Shown: one piece after another, positions 26,056 through 37,088 of the stretch
Layout of the letters: each line of letters starts with the position of its first letter
How positions within the stretch are numbered: the stretch's first letter is position 1
Assembly (NCBI GenBank): GCA_036745275.1
Contig: DAIOGK010000001.1
Location: forward strand, 186,001-250,000
Origin: JAIUNP01 sp020161975
Lineage (GTDB): Bacteria; Pseudomonadota; Alphaproteobacteria; Rhizobiales; Beijerinckiaceae
DNA: 64,000 nucleotides
Direction of reading: 5' to 3'
Notes under the pieces: model-generated
The model's database searches: none
What the model was told of the DNA's origin: nothing
What the model saw: only the letters and a program-made list of their open reading frames with translations
Translations under genes and position numbers: made by a program

Positions 26056-27234
26056 ATGACATATCAACCGGACAGGCCAGCCGGCATCAGGGGCGAGATC
26101 AGCGGCTATGTCGTTGCCGAGGACCAGACCCTCGAAACGCGTCTCCGGCGTAGTTATCAGGCCGCGCGGCACCGGGCGGAGGATGCGGTCGGCCAGATGC
26201 GCGAGGTGGTGTCGCCTGCCGTGGAGGTGCCGGAGCACCCGGCGGCACCCGCAACCGATGCCCGGGTCGAACGGATCAAGACCATCCTCAGCGCGCTCAG
26301 GGCTGATGCGGCCCGCCTTGCGACAAACGCAGGGAAGTGGGTCGGCGCGAGCCTTGTCCGGCTGGAGCTTCTGGACCGGGCGAAGGATCTTGCGGCGCTG
26401 CTTTGGACCGGAATCCGGGTGCTGGCGCGGATGTTCTGGCAGTTGCCGGGGACCGCGCAGGTTGTCATCCTGACCATCGTGACCCTCGGGCTTATCGTGA
26501 CCTGGCCGGGGCCATCCGACAGCGAGGTGCCGGCGGCTGAATTGCCCCCGGCCTTGCGGACCGGCGAGGCGACCCTGCCGCAGCGGTTCGATGCCGAACT
26601 CTGGAAGTCAGTGGCGGCGCCGCTGCCCGCCTTTCATCTGGAGGCGCCGGAGCTTGATCGCGCCAGCCTCAACTACCGCGCCCGCACCCATGCAGATGGG
26701 GCCCGGCAGGATGTTCTGATCTGGGATGCCCGTGCTTCGGCACCTGGCCAGCGGCGTCGGCATTCGGCATCCGGTGCACTGATCCTGGAGTACTACCCCG
26801 GGGCGCAGCCTGATGCCGGCTCGCTCTATGTCGACATTACGCGCCGTGCGGCGCTCGCCGGGGCCAGCGTGGAACGCATCGGCGAGAGCGTTGGCCTCGA
26901 AACGAAATTCGGCGTGTTCGAGACGGCAGAGGCGCAGATCGGCATTGCAGATGGACGGCGCAGCTGCCTTGCCTTCCGGCATCTTGCGGACGCCGTGCCG
27001 CTTCAGATCCACGGGATGATGTGTGGCACGGCGCAGCAACCGATCGATCGAACTGCGCTTGCCTGCATTCTTGATCGCATCGATTTGATCAGCGCCGGCA
27101 AGGATCAAGCCTTCCGCGCCTATTTTGCAGAAACGGAACGGGCGAGACGCCCCTGCGGGACGATGCGGCTGGTTCCGCCAAAATCGGCTGGCAGGCCGGA
27201 GGAGGCGATGCGCATGCCGCCCCTCAGGTCTTGA
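26056..27234 (+). CDS. Uncharacterised single-pass membrane protein
   Basis: I do not recognise a family for this 392-residue protein. It has a charged, helical cytoplasmic N-terminal half, one membrane helix at about residues 133-150 (AQVVILTIVTLGLIVTW), and a C-terminal domain outside the membrane of about 240 residues. That domain has a regular pattern of short strands (LNYRARTHADGARQDVLIWD, ALILEYYPG, SLYVDITRRA) and four cysteines (SCLAF, MMCGT, ACILD, RPCGT), which could form disulfides. The ATG at 26056 has AGGAG some 15 bases upstream. GC-rich codon use matches its neighbours, so it is resident, not recent. Divergent from asd. Confidence 0.7.
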   Translation: MTYQPDRPAGIRGEISGYVVAEDQTLETRLRRSYQAARHRAEDAVGQMREVVSPAVEVPEHPAAPATDARVERIKTILSALRADAARLATNAGKWVGASLVRLELLDRAKDLAALLWTGIRVLARMFWQLPGTAQVVILTIVTLGLIVTWPGPSDSEVPAAELPPALRTGEATLPQRFDAELWKSVAAPLPAFHLEAPELDRASLNYRARTHADGARQDVLIWDARASAPGQRRRHSASGALILEYYPGAQPDAGSLYVDITRRAALAGASVERIGESVGLETKFGVFETAEAQIGIADGRRSCLAFRHLADAVPLQIHGMMCGTAQQPIDRTALACILDRIDLISAGKDQAFRAYFAETERARRPCGTMRLVPPKSAGRPEEAMRMPPLRS

Positions 27235-27359
27235 GGAAGAGGCTAAAAAATTAACAGAGATTACCGAGATCGCCGGGAACTTTTTGCTTTCTCATCCATT
27301 ACTTCTTCATCATATCGGGAATAAGATGAATCACCTCAGGTTCTGAAAGGCTTTACCCC

Positions 27360-27653
27360 ATGCGTACCTCCGCCCTTGCGACTGCTGCTATCGTCGCTGT
27401 TCTGGCTATTTCCCCGGCTGCCGCGCGGGATCGCGGGCAGGGTCTGGTGATTGATGTCAAGCCGCGCTCCTGGCTGGATCCGGGCACGGTCACCTATCCG
27501 GGCAAGGGCCTTGGCTATGTGACGAACACCGCCGCCTTCGGTGGCGGGCCGGTCAACGGCATTACCAGCCGGACGACCGAGAACCTGCCGCCCCACGGCA
27601 TTTCGGGCCGTGGCTACATCTTCGAGTTCCTCGGCGCGAACATGGCGCGCTGA
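27360..27653 (+). CDS. Small secreted protein of unknown function
   Basis: This 97-residue protein has a clear signal peptide (MRTSALATAAIVAVLAISPAAA), leaving a mature domain of about 75 residues rich in Gly, Pro and Thr (DPGTVTYPGKGLGYVTNTAAFGGGPVNG). I recognise no domain. The upstream 125 bases are AT-rich compared with the surroundings and must carry its promoter; a hairpin terminator follows at 27681. It is probably a periplasmic or surface protein. Confidence 0.7.
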   Translation: MRTSALATAAIVAVLAISPAAARDRGQGLVIDVKPRSWLDPGTVTYPGKGLGYVTNTAAFGGGPVNGITSRTTENLPPHGISGRGYIFEFLGANMAR

Positions 27654-27680
27654 GCCGCATCTCGGCTGACGGCAATTATC

Positions 27681-27703
27681 AAGGGCGCTTCGGCGCTCTT
27701 TTT
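27681..27703 (+). terminator. Terminator after the small secreted-protein gene
   Basis: An 8-bp stem (AAGGGCGC / GCGCTCTT, one wobble) with the stable TTCG loop, running into a T-tract. It lies 27 bases after the stop at 27653. Confidence 0.8.
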
Positions 27704-27718
27704 CATATGCGGTGGCAA

Positions 27719-27747
27719 AGAAAAAGCGCGGCCTGGGGGCCGCGCTT
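27719..27747 (-). terminator. Terminator after leuB
   Basis: On the minus strand a perfect 10-bp stem (AAGCGCGGCC / GGCCGCGCTT) with a 4-base loop is followed by TTTC. It is 105 bases beyond the leuB stop; the space between holds no gene. Confidence 0.7.
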
Positions 27748-27851
27748 GAAGGCAGGGGTCTCGGGAGGTCACGCAGATCTCATGACATGGCGCAATTCTA
27801 GGCGCCCCACTCACCCTTGCGATGTGCGCGTGCGCACAGGCTGAACCTGCC

Positions 27852-28961
27852 TCAGGCGAGGCGCTGGAGTGCCTTGACGATGGCATCGCCCATTTCGGTG
27901 GTGCTGACGGCGTTCTGCCCCTTGCTGGCAATGTCTTTGGTGCGCAGGCCAGACGCCAACACGTCGGCAATCGCCTTTTCGAGAAGATCCGCCGCCTCTG
28001 TCAGGCCCAGCGAATAGCGCAGGGCCATGCCGAAGGAACCGATCATTGCGATCGGATTGGCAAGGCCCTTGCCGGCGATATCGGGGGCCGAGCCGTGAAC
28101 CGGCTCGTAGAGTGACTTGCGCTTGCCGGTCGTGGCATCCGCTGCGCCGAGCGAGGCAGAGGGGAGCATCCCCAGCGAGCCGGTCAGCATCGCGGCGATG
28201 TCCGAGAGCACGTCGCCAAAGAGGTTGTCTGTCACCAGCACGTCATACTGCTTGGGCCAGCGGACAAGCTGCATGGCGCAGTTGTCGGCGAGCACATGTT
28301 CGAGCTCGACATCCTTGTAGTCGCGGGCGTGGAGGTTCGTGACGACCTCCTTCCAGAGGACGCCGGTGCGCATGACGTTGTGCTTTTCCGCCGAGGAGAC
28401 CTTGTTGCGGCGGGTGCGGGCGAGTTCAAAGGCGACACGGGAAATGCGCTCGATCTCGGAGGTTGTGTAGACCTGCGTGTCAACGCCGCGCTTCTGGCCG
28501 TTCTCCAGTGTCACGATCTCCTTCGGTTCGCCGAAATAGACGCCGCCGGTCAGTTCGCGAACGATGAGGATATCGAGCCCCTCGACGACCTCGCGCTTCA
28601 GCGAGGAGGCATCGGCAAGCGCCGGATAACAGATGGCGGGGCGAAGGTTCGCGAACAGGCCCAGATCCTTGCGCAGGCGCAGCAAGCCTGCTTCCGGGCG
28701 TGCCTCATAGGGCACATTCGCCCATTTCGGACCGCCGACCGCGCCAAACAGCACGGCGTCGGCTTCCTGCGCCATCTTCATAGCAGCGTCAGTGACCGCA
28801 ACCTTGTGCGCGTCATAAGCCGAGCCGCCGACGAGATCGGTCTCGGTCTCGAACTTTGCGATGCCGGCCTTGTCGAGGAAGCCGAGCACTTTCTTCACTT
28901 CGGGCATCACTTCAGGGCCGATGCCGTCACCGGGGAGGAGCAGAAGATTGAAGGTCGCCAT
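27852..28961 (-). CDS. leuB: 3-isopropylmalate dehydrogenase
   Basis: LeuB oxidises and decarboxylates 3-isopropylmalate in leucine synthesis. The 369 residues are full length: LLLPGDGIGPEVM at the N-terminus, GAVGGPKW, the substrate arginines in LRLRKDLGLFANLRP, the catalytic Tyr in RELTGGVYFG, the Lys/Asp set around VTDNLFGDVLSD, and the NAD-specific EPVHGSAPDIAGKG. The ATG at 28961 is chosen from the conserved start. The gene is distant from leuC (51.4 kb) and leuD (54.7 kb). Confidence 0.97.
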   Translation of the reverse strand: MATFNLLLLPGDGIGPEVMPEVKKVLGFLDKAGIAKFETETDLVGGSAYDAHKVAVTDAAMKMAQEADAVLFGAVGGPKWANVPYEARPEAGLLRLRKDLGLFANLRPAICYPALADASSLKREVVEGLDILIVRELTGGVYFGEPKEIVTLENGQKRGVDTQVYTTSEIERISRVAFELARTRRNKVSSAEKHNVMRTGVLWKEVVTNLHARDYKDVELEHVLADNCAMQLVRWPKQYDVLVTDNLFGDVLSDIAAMLTGSLGMLPSASLGAADATTGKRKSLYEPVHGSAPDIAGKGLANPIAMIGSFGMALRYSLGLTEAADLLEKAIADVLASGLRTKDIASKGQNAVSTTEMGDAIVKALQRLA

Positions 28962-29071
28962 GTTTGTCGCCGTTTGGTTTTTAAGGAACTGGCGCTGTCC
29001 TAGATAAGGATGCTGCATCTGTCCATGCCCGCGGACATGACGACAATCAGAAAACCTGCTATTGCGCGGCC

Positions 29072-30304
29072 ATGACCGCGACCCTGCCGCTTGAAAAAAC
29101 CGCCGAATTCCAGGCACCCGATGCCCTGCGCGCTGCCGACAACAAGCCTTCGCTTGTCGGGCTGTCCCGGACGCGGCTCGCGAAGGAGCTTGCTGCCATC
29201 GGCGTTCCGGAAGCCGAAATGAAGATGCGCGTCGCGCAGCTCGTGCACTGGCTTTCGGTGCGTGGCGTGACGGATTTCGACGCGATGACGAATGTCGCCA
29301 AGACGCTCAGGGCGAAGCTCTCCGCGCATTTCAGCCTCGCCCGGCCCGAGATCGTCTCCGAGCAGGTCTCAAAGGACGGGACACGCAAGTGGCTGCTCCG
29401 GATGCCCTCCACCGGTCCGCTCGACAAGGGTGCGGAGATCGAATGCGTCTATATTCCGGAGCGGGATCGCGGGACGCTCTGCGTCTCCAGCCAGGTTGGT
29501 TGCACGCTCAACTGCACCTTCTGCCACACCGGCACGCAAAAGCTGGTGCGCAATCTCTCCGCTGCGGAGATCGCCGCGCAGGTGATCGTGGCGCGCGACC
29601 GGCTGAATGATTATCCGGGGCGGGCTCCACTCGAAGGCGCGTTCGTACCGACCGATGGTGGCCGTTTTGTCACCAACATCGTGTTCATGGGTATGGGCGA
29701 GCCGCTCTACAATCCGGCGAATGTGGCGGAAGCGATCGGAGTTTTGACCGATCCCGAAGGATTGCAGCTGTCGCGCCGCAAGATCACCGTTTCCACGTCG
29801 GGCGTGGTGCCGGAGATCGGGCCGCTCGGTTCTGCCACCAATGCGATGCTCGCCATCTCGCTGCATGCGACAAACGACCCGCTGCGCGACAAACTGGTGC
29901 CGCTCAACCGCAAATACCCGATCGCGGAACTCATGGACGCCTGCAGGGCCTATCCGGGGCTTTCCAACGCGCGGCGCATTACCTTCGAATATGTGATGCT
30001 GAAGGGCGTCAACGACAGTCCGGCTGAGGCGCGGGCACTGGTGCGCCTGCTCAAGGGCGTTCCGGCCAAGATCAACCTGATTCCGTTCAATGTCTGGCCG
30101 GGAGCGATCTACGAATGCTCGGATTGGGAGACCATTGAGCGCTTCAGCCAGATCGTCTTTGATGCGGGCTACTCCTCGCCAATCCGCACACCGCGCGGCC
30201 GCGACATTCTCGCCGCCTGCGGCCAGTTGAAAAGCGAGACGGAAAAATTGCGCGCCCGCGCCCGAATGATGCTGGAAGAGCAACTGGCGCTTGGCGCGGA
30301 TTGA
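29072..30304 (+). CDS. rlmN: Dual-specificity 23S rRNA/tRNA adenine C2-methyltransferase RlmN
   Basis: This radical-SAM enzyme methylates C2 of A2503 in 23S rRNA and A37 in some tRNAs. The iron-sulfur motif CTLNCTFC is at residues 144, 148 and 151. Other family marks are GMGEPLYNP, ISLHATNDPLRDKLVPLNRKYP (in parts), the ITFEYVMLKGVND strand and the C-terminal IRTPRGRDILAACGQL with the methyl-carrying cysteine. At 410 residues it is a little longer than the E. coli enzyme because of N- and C-terminal extensions. Divergent from leuB across 110 bases. Confidence 0.97.
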   Translation: MTATLPLEKTAEFQAPDALRAADNKPSLVGLSRTRLAKELAAIGVPEAEMKMRVAQLVHWLSVRGVTDFDAMTNVAKTLRAKLSAHFSLARPEIVSEQVSKDGTRKWLLRMPSTGPLDKGAEIECVYIPERDRGTLCVSSQVGCTLNCTFCHTGTQKLVRNLSAAEIAAQVIVARDRLNDYPGRAPLEGAFVPTDGGRFVTNIVFMGMGEPLYNPANVAEAIGVLTDPEGLQLSRRKITVSTSGVVPEIGPLGSATNAMLAISLHATNDPLRDKLVPLNRKYPIAELMDACRAYPGLSNARRITFEYVMLKGVNDSPAEARALVRLLKGVPAKINLIPFNVWPGAIYECSDWETIERFSQIVFDAGYSSPIRTPRGRDILAACGQLKSETEKLRARARMMLEEQLALGAD

Positions 30305-30324
30305 GCGCTCCGCCGTTCCTGCGT

Positions 30325-30966
30325 TTACTTGCCTTGGGTTGCGAGGATTTTCGCGGCGAAGAAGCCGAAGACGCCTGCGAAGGTGTAGTCAATGCCGCGC
30401 ATGATCTTCGGATGGGCTTTCAGCGTCTCGATCAAGCGTTCGGCGCCGAGGATCATCAGAATGGCCAGCGGGATCGAGAACAGCACGAAATAGAGGCCGA
30501 GAAAGACCAGCTTTCCTTGCGCGTGCGGGTCGGTAACCTGAACGAACTGCGGCAGGAAGGTGATGAAGAACAGCACTATCTTGGGGTTGGTAAGATTGAT
30601 GCCGATGCCGAGCAGAAAGATCTTTTTCAAATTGGGTTCGGTGCGCGCCTCGGCCTTCACGCTGAGCGCCGAGCCGTGGCGGATGGCATCAATGGCGAGC
30701 CAGACGAGATAAAGCGCACCAACGATTTTCAGCGCCGTAAAGGCCGTTGCCGAGGCGGCAATCAGCGCGGAGAGTCCGAGCGCTGCGGCCAGCGTGTGCA
30801 CGAGGCAGCCCGTCAGCGCGCCCGCCATGGCGGCGATGCCGGCCCAGCGCCCGCCCGAGAGGGTTTTGGCGAGGAACAGGCTCATGTCGGGCCCGGGGGT
30901 CGCAAAGAGAATGAAGACCGCCACAGTATAGGGCAGCATGACAGAGGCGTCGGGGATGAAGGTCAT
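30325..30966 (-). CDS. LysE/RhtB-family amino-acid exporter, first copy
   Basis: This 213-residue inner-membrane exporter has six predicted membrane helices and the family opening ATPGPDMSLFLAKTLSGGRWAGIAAMAGALTG (shown by ATPGPDM and GRWAGI), then LKIVGALYLVWLAIDA and LTNPKIVLFFITFLPQFV. Substrates in the family are basic or neutral amino acids and metabolites; this one is not known. It is convergent with rlmN with 20 bases between stops. A second copy lies at 55.3 kb. Confidence 0.9.
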   Translation of the reverse strand: MTFIPDASVMLPYTVAVFILFATPGPDMSLFLAKTLSGGRWAGIAAMAGALTGCLVHTLAAALGLSALIAASATAFTALKIVGALYLVWLAIDAIRHGSALSVKAEARTEPNLKKIFLLGIGINLTNPKIVLFFITFLPQFVQVTDPHAQGKLVFLGLYFVLFSIPLAILMILGAERLIETLKAHPKIMRGIDYTFAGVFGFFAAKILATQGK

Positions 30967-31028
30967 GGAAAAATCCGGCAGGAGGCGATGCCCTGCTTAG
31001 CGGCAGAAGCCGGACCACGCCAGCCCCT

Positions 31029-31775
31029 TCAACCCCGCGGCACCTCAATGGCGCCCAGCATCGCGCCAGGCTGTTCCTCGGTGCCCCCCTGCACAAGGAC
31101 CGCAAGCCCGATGGTCGGGCTGGCGGTCTGTCCTTCCGGCAGGGCGAGGCGCATCGCGGTCCTGCCCAGATCGCCAAGGCGTGTCAGCGTGCGGACGACA
31201 TTGCCGTAGCGGATCGTTCGACCGGTGTTCTCGCCACGGTTGATGGTGACCGTGTGCTCACGCTCGAAGGCCGCAAGCATAATCGTCGCATGATCAACAG
31301 CGTGGTCGGTGAGGCCAGGAATCTCGACCTGCCAGCCGGCCTGGGTGCGGGTCAGCGTTGGCCGAAGGAACAGGACGTTTGTGTGGGCAAGGCTGTCCTT
31401 CCGGGCCTCCTCAATCGCCTTGGCATCAGAGCCAACGGCATGGGCGACGCCGTTGATCACGGCCTGCGGCGTGTAGATGCGGCGGTCGCCGCGCGCGAGC
31501 GCATAGGCCTTCTGGCGCTTTGAAAAAACGGTCTTGGCCAGGGTGTCCTTCCAGCCAAGGTGATCCCAGATCGTGACGGGCAGCGACAGGGCGAGCAATC
31601 CCGGCTCGCGGGACAGGGACAGGAAGAGCAGGTCCGCCGGCGGGCAGGATGAGCAGCCCTGGCTGGTGAACAGCTCAAGCACCCCGTTCAGGGGTGGTGT
31701 CGGCGCGGCCTGCGCGGGTGCCGACAGCGCCAGCCCGGTGGCTGCGCCCAGAAAACACCGGCGATCAAGCGTCAT
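31029..31775 (-). CDS. DUF1223 thioredoxin-fold protein with Tat signal
   Basis: This 248-residue protein opens with a twin-arginine signal (LDRRCFLGAATGLALSAPAQA). The mature part matches DUF1223: VLELFTSQGCSSCPPADLLF contains a CSSC motif like that of thioredoxin-fold proteins, followed by LPVTIWDHLGWKDTLAK and SKRQKAYALARGDRRIYTPQAVING. Function is unknown, but the fold and export suggest periplasmic redox work. The ATG at 31775 places the RR motif correctly; two upstream Met codons are possible but less good. It lies downstream of acnA, as in other Hyphomicrobiales. Confidence 0.85.
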   Translation of the reverse strand: MTLDRRCFLGAATGLALSAPAQAAPTPPLNGVLELFTSQGCSSCPPADLLFLSLSREPGLLALSLPVTIWDHLGWKDTLAKTVFSKRQKAYALARGDRRIYTPQAVINGVAHAVGSDAKAIEEARKDSLAHTNVLFLRPTLTRTQAGWQVEIPGLTDHAVDHATIMLAAFEREHTVTINRGENTGRTIRYGNVVRTLTRLGDLGRTAMRLALPEGQTASPTIGLAVLVQGGTEEQPGAMLGAIEVPRG

Positions 31776-31868
31776 GCTGAACTCCGCACTCTCCATCCAA
31801 AGCATAGCGTTTCATACAAGATTGCGCTTTCCCGATGCCAGTCACAAGCCGGTGTAGTGCATGTGCAC

Positions 31869-31897
31869 AAAAAATAGGCCCGCCGAAGCGGGCCTAT
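31869..31897 (-). terminator. Terminator after acnA
   Basis: On the minus strand a perfect 10-bp stem (ATAGGCCCGC / GCGGGCCTAT) with a TTCG loop is followed by six T residues. It is 26 bases beyond the acnA stop and is one of the strongest terminators in the window. Confidence 0.93.
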
Positions 31898-31922
31898 CCG
31901 GGATGCGGTGGGCGCTGAGCGA

Positions 31923-34634
<2,712 letters not shown>

Positions 34635-34813
34635 CGCGTAACGTTCCTGGGGTCCATCGTTCCGGTCGGGGGCGGTGTCGGTTCATGCCGCGAAACATCC
34701 ACCCCTTGTTGATGCGCCGCCCGGGAGTGCCCGGCGTCGTGAGTTCACGCGGCGTTTGACGTGTTGGCTATAGAACATTTCCAGATTGCGCGCTACACGC
34801 ACGAAAGTCGATC

Positions 34814-35443
34814 ATGGAGGGGATTTTGATCTTACCCGCCGCAACGCTGACTGCCACAGATCTCAGCTGCCGGCGCGGCAGCCGTGTTCTGTTTGCCGGT
34901 CTCGGTGTTTCGCTGGCGCCGGGCGAGATCGTGACGCTCACCGGCCCGAACGGTGCGGGGAAATCGACGCTGATGCGGATGCTGGCCGGCCTGTTGCCGC
35001 TCGAAGGCGGGGCCATCACCGTGACAGGCGCCGGACCGGACGGGGAGGCGCGGGCACTCATCCATTACCACGGGCATCGGGAGTCCTTGCGCGAGGCGCT
35101 GACGGCGGCGGAAAACCTTGCCTTTGCTGCAACCCTGCTTGGTGGCCGCAGCGACGCGGTGCGCCCGGCGCTGGAGCGGCTCGGCGCCGGACGGCTTGCC
35201 GATCTGCCGGTTCGGGTTCTCTCCGCCGGGCAGAGGCGCCGCGTGGCGCTGGCCCGTCTGCTGGCCGCTCCGCGCCCGGTCTGGCTGCTCGATGAGCCGC
35301 TGGCCGCGCTTGATGTCGCAGGGCAGGGGCTGGTTGCCGGGCTCGTGCGCGAGCACGCCGCAGCGGGCGGTTCGGTTCTGGTGGCGACCCATCAGCCGCT
35401 TGATGTCACCGGCCGGATGCTTGCCCTTGGAGGGATGGCATGA
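34814..35443 (+). CDS. ccmA: Heme exporter ATP-binding protein CcmA
   Basis: CcmA is the ATPase of the CcmABCD complex that releases heme-loaded CcmE in cytochrome c maturation. The 209 residues have Walker A GPNGAGKSTL, the CcmA-typical YHGHRESLREALTAAENL, the signature LSAGQRRRVALARLL and Walker B VWLLDEPLAALD. The first ATG at 34814 is followed by GGAGGGG, which could instead serve a TTG at 34826; the difference is four residues. It begins the operon ccmA-B-C-D-G and overlaps ccmB by 4 bases. Confidence 0.95.
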   Translation: MEGILILPAATLTATDLSCRRGSRVLFAGLGVSLAPGEIVTLTGPNGAGKSTLMRMLAGLLPLEGGAITVTGAGPDGEARALIHYHGHRESLREALTAAENLAFAATLLGGRSDAVRPALERLGAGRLADLPVRVLSAGQRRRVALARLLAAPRPVWLLDEPLAALDVAGQGLVAGLVREHAAAGGSVLVATHQPLDVTGRMLALGGMA

Positions 35444-36108
35444 TCGCGGTTCTTCGTGCCGTCATGACCCGGGAAATCCGCCTCGCCGCGCGCATTGGTG
35501 CGGGCGCCGAACTCGGGCTTGTCTTTTTCCTGATCCTGATCTCGGTGACGCCCTTCGCGCTCGGGCCGGACCAAAAGCTGCTGTCGCGGCTCGCGCCGGC
35601 GCTGCTCTGGATTGCGGCGTTGCTGGCCACGCTGCTCGGCCTCGACCGGTTGTTGCAGGCCGATGAGGATGACGGCGTTGTCGATGGATTGATGCTGAGC
35701 GAGACACCGCTTGAGCTGATTCTTTTTGCAAAGGCGCTGGCGCACTGGCTGGTGACCGGCCTGCCGTTGGCACTGATTGCGCCGGTGCTGGGGCTGATGC
35801 TGGCCATTCCGCCCGCCGCGATGCTGCCGCTGTCGTTGTCCTTGCTGGTCGGTACGCCCGCGCTCACTCTGGTCGGGCTCGTCGGTGCCGCCGTGACCGT
35901 GACGCTTCGCCGGGGCGGGCTCTTGCTATCGGTCCTCGTGTTGCCGCTGACGGTGCCGACACTGATCTTCGGCGTCGCGGTGGTGCGGGAAGCCTCCGAG
36001 GGGCGGGCGTTCACAACGCCCTTCCTGCTTTTGACCGGGGTCAGCCTCATTGCGCTGGTCGTCTCACCGGTCGCGGCGGCGGCGGCGTTGCGCATGACGC
36101 GCGGGTGA
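35440..36108 (+). CDS. ccmB: Heme exporter membrane protein CcmB
   Basis: CcmB is the six-helix membrane subunit partnered with CcmA. The 222 residues include the family segments REIRLAARIGAGAELGLVFFLILISVTPFALGP (read in parts), LFAKALAHWLVTGLPLAL and PLTVPTLIFGVAVV. Its ATG overlaps the ccmA stop (ATGA), so translation is probably coupled. No features out of the ordinary. Confidence 0.95.
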   Translation: MIAVLRAVMTREIRLAARIGAGAELGLVFFLILISVTPFALGPDQKLLSRLAPALLWIAALLATLLGLDRLLQADEDDGVVDGLMLSETPLELILFAKALAHWLVTGLPLALIAPVLGLMLAIPPAAMLPLSLSLLVGTPALTLVGLVGAAVTVTLRRGGLLLSVLVLPLTVPTLIFGVAVVREASEGRAFTTPFLLLTGVSLIALVVSPVAAAAALRMTRG

Positions 36109-36174
36109 GGAATTGACGCCGATCAACGCCGCAGAATTGCGAACTTGCCGGAAACCCGATACATCCAGCCGCCG

Positions 36175-36930
36175 ATGACCGCTTCGCCCCCGCCCCTGAC
36201 CGGTTTCTGGTCCCTCGCCAATCCCGGCCGGTTTCTCCGGCTGGCCGATACGTTGCTGCCCTGGATGGCGGCGATCACGGCGGGACTGTTCGGATACGGG
36301 CTCTACAAGGGGCTGTTCGTCGCTCCGGCGGATTACCAGCAGGGCGAGAGCATGCGGATCATGTATATCCATGTTCCGTCCGCCTGGATGGCCATGGGCG
36401 TTTATTCGATGATGACGATTTCCGCGCTGGGCACGCTCGTCTGGCGGCATCCGCTCGCCGATGTGGCGCAGAAATGTGCCGCGCCGATCGGGGCTGGCTT
36501 TACCGTGCTTTGCCTCATCACGGGTTCGCTCTGGGGCAAGCCGACCTGGGGCACCTGGTGGGAGTGGGACGCGCGGATGACCTCGGTGCTTGTCCTCCTG
36601 CTGATCTATCTGGGCATCATCGCGCTCTGGCGGGCCATCGACGAGCCGGGCCGGGCGGGGAGAGCGGTTGCGATCATGACACTGGTCGGGGCCGTGAACC
36701 TGCCGATCATCAAGTTTTCCGTTGACTGGTGGAACACGCTGCACCAGCCGGCCTCGGTGTTTCGCAGCGGCGGGCCGACGATCCATCCCGCCATGCTGGA
36801 GCCGCTCCTCGTCATGGGGCTGGCGTTCGGCTTTCTGTTCGGCTGCCTGCTGATGATACGGATGCAGGGTGAGATCCTGAACCGGCGGGCCGAGCGGCTG
36901 GAAATGGCCCGTGCCGCGGAGGTGGCGTGA
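36175..36930 (+). CDS. ccmC: Heme exporter membrane protein CcmC
   Basis: CcmC delivers heme to CcmE. The 251 residues carry six membrane helices, the periplasmic WD domain WGKPTWGTWWEWDARMTS and the two heme-ligand histidines, in MYIHVPSAWMAM and the later FSVDWWNTLHQPASV. The ATG at 36175 is preferred to a TTG at 36145. It overlaps the ccmD start by one base (TGATG), a coupled arrangement. Confidence 0.95.
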   Translation: MTASPPPLTGFWSLANPGRFLRLADTLLPWMAAITAGLFGYGLYKGLFVAPADYQQGESMRIMYIHVPSAWMAMGVYSMMTISALGTLVWRHPLADVAQKCAAPIGAGFTVLCLITGSLWGKPTWGTWWEWDARMTSVLVLLLIYLGIIALWRAIDEPGRAGRAVAIMTLVGAVNLPIIKFSVDWWNTLHQPASVFRSGGPTIHPAMLEPLLVMGLAFGFLFGCLLMIRMQGEILNRRAERLEMARAAEVA

Positions 36931-37088
36931 TGCCTGATTTCGGACCGCAATCAGGCTATATCCTCGCATCCTACGGTGTGGCGATGCTCATTCTGAGCGC
37001 CATGATCGTTCTTGCGCTCACCAAACGCGCGGCTGCGCGGCGGCGGCTCGCCCGGATCGAGGTGGAGGGTGGACAGCATGGCCGCTGA
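36930..37088 (+). CDS. ccmD: Heme exporter protein CcmD
   Basis: This 52-residue protein stabilises CcmC with CcmE. It starts with ATG at 36930 inside the ccmC stop (TGATG) and overlaps ccmG by 11 bases. It has the standard layout: a short periplasmic N-terminus (PDFGPQSGYILASYG), one membrane helix (VAMLILSAMIVLAL) and a strongly basic cytoplasmic tail (KRAAARRRLARIE). Small size makes it easy to miss; the position and topology together make the call safe. Confidence 0.9.
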   Translation: MPDFGPQSGYILASYGVAMLILSAMIVLALTKRAAARRRLARIEVEGGQHGR

